From Chionis minor (taxonomy: Eukaryota > Chordata > Aves > Charadriiformes > Chionididae), in NCBI GenBank assembly GCA_013398295.1, contig VZSF01008944.1:34110-98109 (forward strand): 64,000 bases of DNA, in the 5' to 3' direction. The position numbers and the translations under genes are program-made. Position 1 is the stretch's first letter. The number at the start of each line of letters is the position of its first letter. Positions 59,766 to 64,000 of the stretch are shown here, one piece after another. Below the pieces are notes generated by a model. That model was not told the origin of the DNA and searched no databases. It was given only the letters and a program-made list of their open reading frames with translations.

Positions 59766-61430
59766 ATTTTTTTAAATAACAAATATTTTTGTCAAGAAAG
59801 AAAAATCTACTGAGGACTATTAAAGCAGCATCACATGAGACTCCTGAAGTCCCAGCACTGAAAACTGAAAGATCACATTTTTTTAATGTCACACTATGTT
59901 GTATGCTTACTCTGTTTTTATCACCTTCCTAAGGAAGGGGTGTAAAAACTATGGGAACCACAATTCCTAGAAGGACATTTGGTCTAATTTAGTATCATCA
60001 TTGTATTATGCTCAAATCAGATTTTTTACATTTAAAAAATCTTTATCAATATGCTCAAATTTTTTTGTGTTTTTTTAAAAATAATAAAGAAGTTATGCAA
60101 CTAAAAAAATATTTTTTTATTTTTTGTCCTTACCACTTTAAACTCTGACTCCTGTGTTGTAAGAACATTTTCTTTCAGTATATCTAACTCCACATTTCTC
60201 ATAGCAGTAGATTTGAAAATGTCCTGAGAATTCCTTAGTCATGTGACCTCCAGCCAAGTTTGGGGAGTTTGAAACTACCTATGCTTATATACCAACTAAA
60301 TTGCCATAATACTCGGTACCATACATGTTTACAGACAAAAAGTAGAAGACAAAATCCGCCAGACTCTGCCATGTTAAATCTGGCCAGGGTTTATTCTGGT
60401 CCTGTGAAGAAAGTATATTCTTCATTGAATCCTAAGATTGTCAGCAGTACTGTGGATTAGAATAAAACTGAGGATCTTTTAAATAAGCTATGTCAAATAT
60501 AATTAATTCATCATAAACTTATTTCACATTGACCACAAAGCACCCATTCAATCATTTTAAGACTTTCTGCCTTGTGAAGTAAATCAGACAGAAAAGGCTG
60601 CAAACACTGAGTGTTTAAACTATCTAGTTCTTCCAATTACAAGAAATCTGAGGATCCTGTCTTGCCTTAATAAAAATCCTTTTACCTATCACTAACATCT
60701 AGCAATTGCATTCATCATCCTGCTTTCTTCATTAATCATAATAAATTTCAATGACCAATGAGTTATGAACACACATTGTATTTCTGTTCGTCTTCCACGC
60801 CAAGGCATGGTTTGAGTTTCCGGCATGTATTACGTGTCTCCTTTTATAACTTTGTTTAATTGTATATTCTGAGCCTCTCTCATGGGTTTTTATTTTTACT
60901 ATCATAAGGTAGCAACTAGATACAATGACTAAACTGTTCTCTTCATTTTTCTGCTTACATCACTGTCCCTGAACATTAAAACTGACTTTGAAAACTGCTT
61001 ACATATTTAAAATTAGTAGGGATGGAACCATAAAACCAAGGTTTTCCCAGTTCTCCAACAGCAGTGATGACGACACTTTAATTTGTGCAAGACCTTTAAA
61101 CTGGAAGCGACAACTCTGTAGTTAAAGTATCTTGACCCATAAAGACTAAAGTTCATAAAGGAACAAATACTTCACATCTCCCAGCTATAGCTCCAATTGT
61201 GCAGCAGCTTTAGAATAAGCTTTAAAATGAAATAATTTTGTCATCTGAATATAAAAATATCCAAGGTGATTTTTTTTTCCTATACAACCATGAAAAGGAC
61301 AAACGCAATCTTAGGAGATACATTTCCTGCGACTGTTAATGCCAGGCTTCTTGGTATTGTAGGCAAAATCAACCTTTGCTCTCAAGATGAGGAGCTGGCA
61401 CTGTGCCCTCCTGCAACAGGTTGTGGAGAA
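59766..61430. other. AT-rich non-coding DNA
   Basis: Very AT-rich around 60000-60130. No recognised repeat, RNA or coding segment. Confidence 0.65.
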
Positions 61431-62150
61431 GGAAGGAAAGGGAGGACAGACAGACTGGGACAGACTGATCTGTAAGGCAAGGGAACTGGGAGCTTCGTTG
61501 GAAGACAGGCCAGATTGGCAGGGGCTTCACTGAACCGTGCCCTGTCCCACAGCCCCCAAATGAGGTGAGCAGAGCAGGTCAGTGATGGTCACCAGGGTCA
61601 TCCAAGACACCAGTGAACTCCAGAGAAGTTCATGGTGATAAGGAAGTTCTGAGGTCCGGTCTAGGAGTCAAGTCATGGTCAGGATCAGCGAGATCCATGG
61701 GCACAGGCACAGGCATCTGCACCAACAAGGACCATAGACACAGACACGGTCAATGGGCTCTCTAGCTTACGTGAGCACCAAGGATGAGGGTGTGAGCTGA
61801 CACATAGCTCATAGTTGAAAGGGGACTCCCCATGTGCTTCCAGGATAAGTTACCTGTCTCTACAGAAGTCTGTCCTTGCCCCAGTTGTCCTTAAAAGCAA
61901 AATAGACATAGTCAGGGCTCAAGCATGAACATGGCTCACAGTTGTCCCTGCTGCTATTTTGCTAGACCCATCCTTAGGCATGATTTTGGCTCAGGCCAAA
62001 CAACATTGGTGTACCCCAGTCAATGGCCACACAGAGTTTAAGGGCCAGTTTAGGGCCACATAGGCCAGTGACTGTTCCCCACAGTTGCTGACTTAAGGGG
62101 TTTACTGGTTTGGGGAAGAGGAATGGAAATAGGATTAAGCGCCTGTCAGA
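61431..62150. repeat. GC-richer block, probable unclassified avian repeat (LTR-like)
   Basis: About 700 bases of GGTCA/CAGG/GGGCACAGG-rich sequence set into AT-rich DNA, with imperfect short internal repeats such as GGCACAGGCACAGGCA. Its style resembles the block at 54270-54800, but I cannot align the two. No coding domain was recognised. Long terminal repeats or a target-site duplication were not found, so the class remains open. Confidence 0.4.
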
Positions 62151-64000
62151 CCCATGGCCAGAAAACAGGTCCTGACCTTGTTTTTCTTTCCAGCATAAAC
62201 ATTTTTATGTGACTTTTTGTTTTTTTAAAGTGCCAAGAAGTGACATTTCAGTCTACAATGCTAGTCTGGATAGTAGCCTTATGGAAAACATTTTGTGGTT
62301 GTTGGGGTTTTTCCTGATATATTTCTGCAAGGAACGAGGGCACAAATCCTACAATTTCTTGTCTCAGATGCACTAGGAAGGTCTTGCAATAGGAGCTAAT
62401 GGACGCAGTCTCAGGAACCTAGGTCTGAAAGTGATACATACACAGCTCATCTACATATAGCAGCCCACCTTCTGGCTTGCTCTTCATCAGGGGTCAAACT
62501 GATTTGCATGACTTAGTCCTTGATAATCTAGGATCATGGTTAGCTTCTTATTCCACTTATTATGAGACCTTGACGTTTCATCCTTTGAGCTTTACAGAGA
62601 GCCACAGAGATTGTCAAACAGAAGTTTCACTGTAACATAAGCATTTGAAGATTATTCTAGATGTCTCCGAGAAGGTACATTCTACTGGATTTGCAAGAAA
62701 ATAGCACTTCAATTAGCAATACAATGTTATGAGATATTAATGATTTGCCTGTGGGTAATATGTATGCAAACAAAATACACTGTATTAATTTACAAGAATA
62801 AATTAGTAGAATTTCAGTAGGCAGTGCATTAATAGACACCTGTGTTTCTCTTCACGATCAATTTGCTTTTAAAGAAGTCACCATTTATAGGGCTCAGATT
62901 GTGAACATTTAGATGTATACAATTAGATAGGAATTAATACAAATCATAGACCTGGTCTTTTTTTTTTTTTTTCCTTGAAAACCACCAATGAAATTTTTTC
63001 ACTATGTCTGAGTAAAAACAGGTGCAGAAAATATACTTTTTAACAATTTTTGTTCTTTTCATTGAAAACTCAAAGACATTCAGTCTCCTATATGTGGCAA
63101 TGTGTTGAGAAATATAAAGGGCTGTTCAAGCAAAAATGAAATTTCTAGCTTTATTTAAACTTAAATATACTCAAGCAGCCCTTAGAATATCCTGTTTTGT
63201 ACATGTAATAGTTTACTAATTTATAAATTTGAGATTAAGAAATAAAATTCAGAAGCATGGTTTTCTCACGTGCAAATGTTTGGTATCACTTATATCAGCA
63301 AAAAACTTTAAGCGCTTTGTGGTATCTTTCTTGACCTTCAGTTGCCACATTAAAAATGTGCAGGATGTGTAGCCACAGATCTGCCAGGCTTGAGCAGAAA
63401 TTTATAAAATCTAAATGGCACGAGCAGCCTACCCTACCTTAAATGTCTGTCTTGATTGCTTGTCCACCAGGGAGAGATACACTTTAGGTACTCTCAAGCT
63501 GCTGGACATGTACACGTTCAAACATACAACTGTATGACACGGTTAACGACACTGTTAACTAGTCTAGAGAGGCAACTTACATCTTTTCCTGATAATTCTG
63601 CATGAATCTGTGCGCTGTAGAAAAGACAGACACACAAAAGTAATAAATAACATTTTAAAAATATTGAAGGGTCGTTTGATTTTGTGGTATCTTTTTTTTT
63701 ATACAAAGAAAATAATTGATATTTAAGTGCCAAATGGTATGCGTCCAACCAAGAAAAAGGCAGCTCTCAAAAGCTATCTCCAAGTGAGAAGTAGTCATTC
63801 GAAATTCCCTCAAAAATAAACTAAAATCCTTTAATAGCATTTTATAATAGTTTAAAATTTGCAAATCAAACTTGACATAAGAAGTAAGCATTTCAGTTCT
63901 TTCCAGACTCAAATAAATTATTTACAGTCATTTTTTTCACTTTCATCTTTCAAACCAATTGGATCTTAAATATTTTTGCCCTCCACCCTATATAATTTAA
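62151..64000. other. AT-rich non-coding DNA to window end
   Basis: Contains T-runs (62958-62972 and 63692-63700). Only chance frames are present, and nothing is recognised. Confidence 0.65.

Noticed and set aside
1..64000. tRNA, rRNA, CRISPR array, bacterial operon or prophage
   Set aside because: No tRNA-like internal promoter with fitting cloverleaf, no regular spacer-repeat array and no dense long frames. The repeat content is vertebrate (avian).

Overview
The window is eukaryotic and almost certainly avian. The proof is its repeats: eleven CR1 LINE pieces, most of them 5'-truncated with the CR1 3' tail (runs of ATTCTATG or ATTCTGTG; on the minus strand, CATAGAATC or CACAGAATC followed by GGTTGGAAGGGACC), and two LTR-type sequences of kinds common in passerines and other Neoaves. 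Base composition is AT-rich and gene-poor, as in a bird macrochromosome desert or very long introns. There is no bacterial gene structure, CRISPR array, rRNA gene or recognisable tRNA gene.

Layout. 1-6.6 kb: AT-rich non-coding DNA with two exon-like segments (376-427 minus, 6010-6062 plus). 6.6-9.5 kb: repeat cluster made of an internally deleted CR1 that still shows a GDSL-esterase ORF1 remnant, an LTR-like block with degenerate tandem repeats, and a CR1 split by a solo LTR. 12.5-14.1 kb: a longer plus-strand CR1 interrupted by an 880-base assembly gap. 14-29 kb: unique AT-rich DNA with small simple repeats and a few exon-like segments. 29.3-29.8 kb: a CR1 with an internal deletion. 30-40 kb: unique DNA with the best exon-like segment (30966-31166 minus) and a CpG-rich open frame (34982-35218 minus). 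40-53 kb: five CR1 pieces, an RTE-type LINE remnant (47441-47845) and a second assembly gap (299 N) inside a CR1. 54-62 kb: two GC-richer blocks that look like unclassified repeats, a CR1, and a very old CR1-like remnant.

No complete host protein-coding gene can be named. Several minus-strand segments have a good splice acceptor, an open frame and a good donor, and some have compatible phases, so the window may lie in long introns of a minus-strand gene. That is inference only. What can be stated firmly is the transposable-element content. All element open frames are broken, so no working protein is expected from them.
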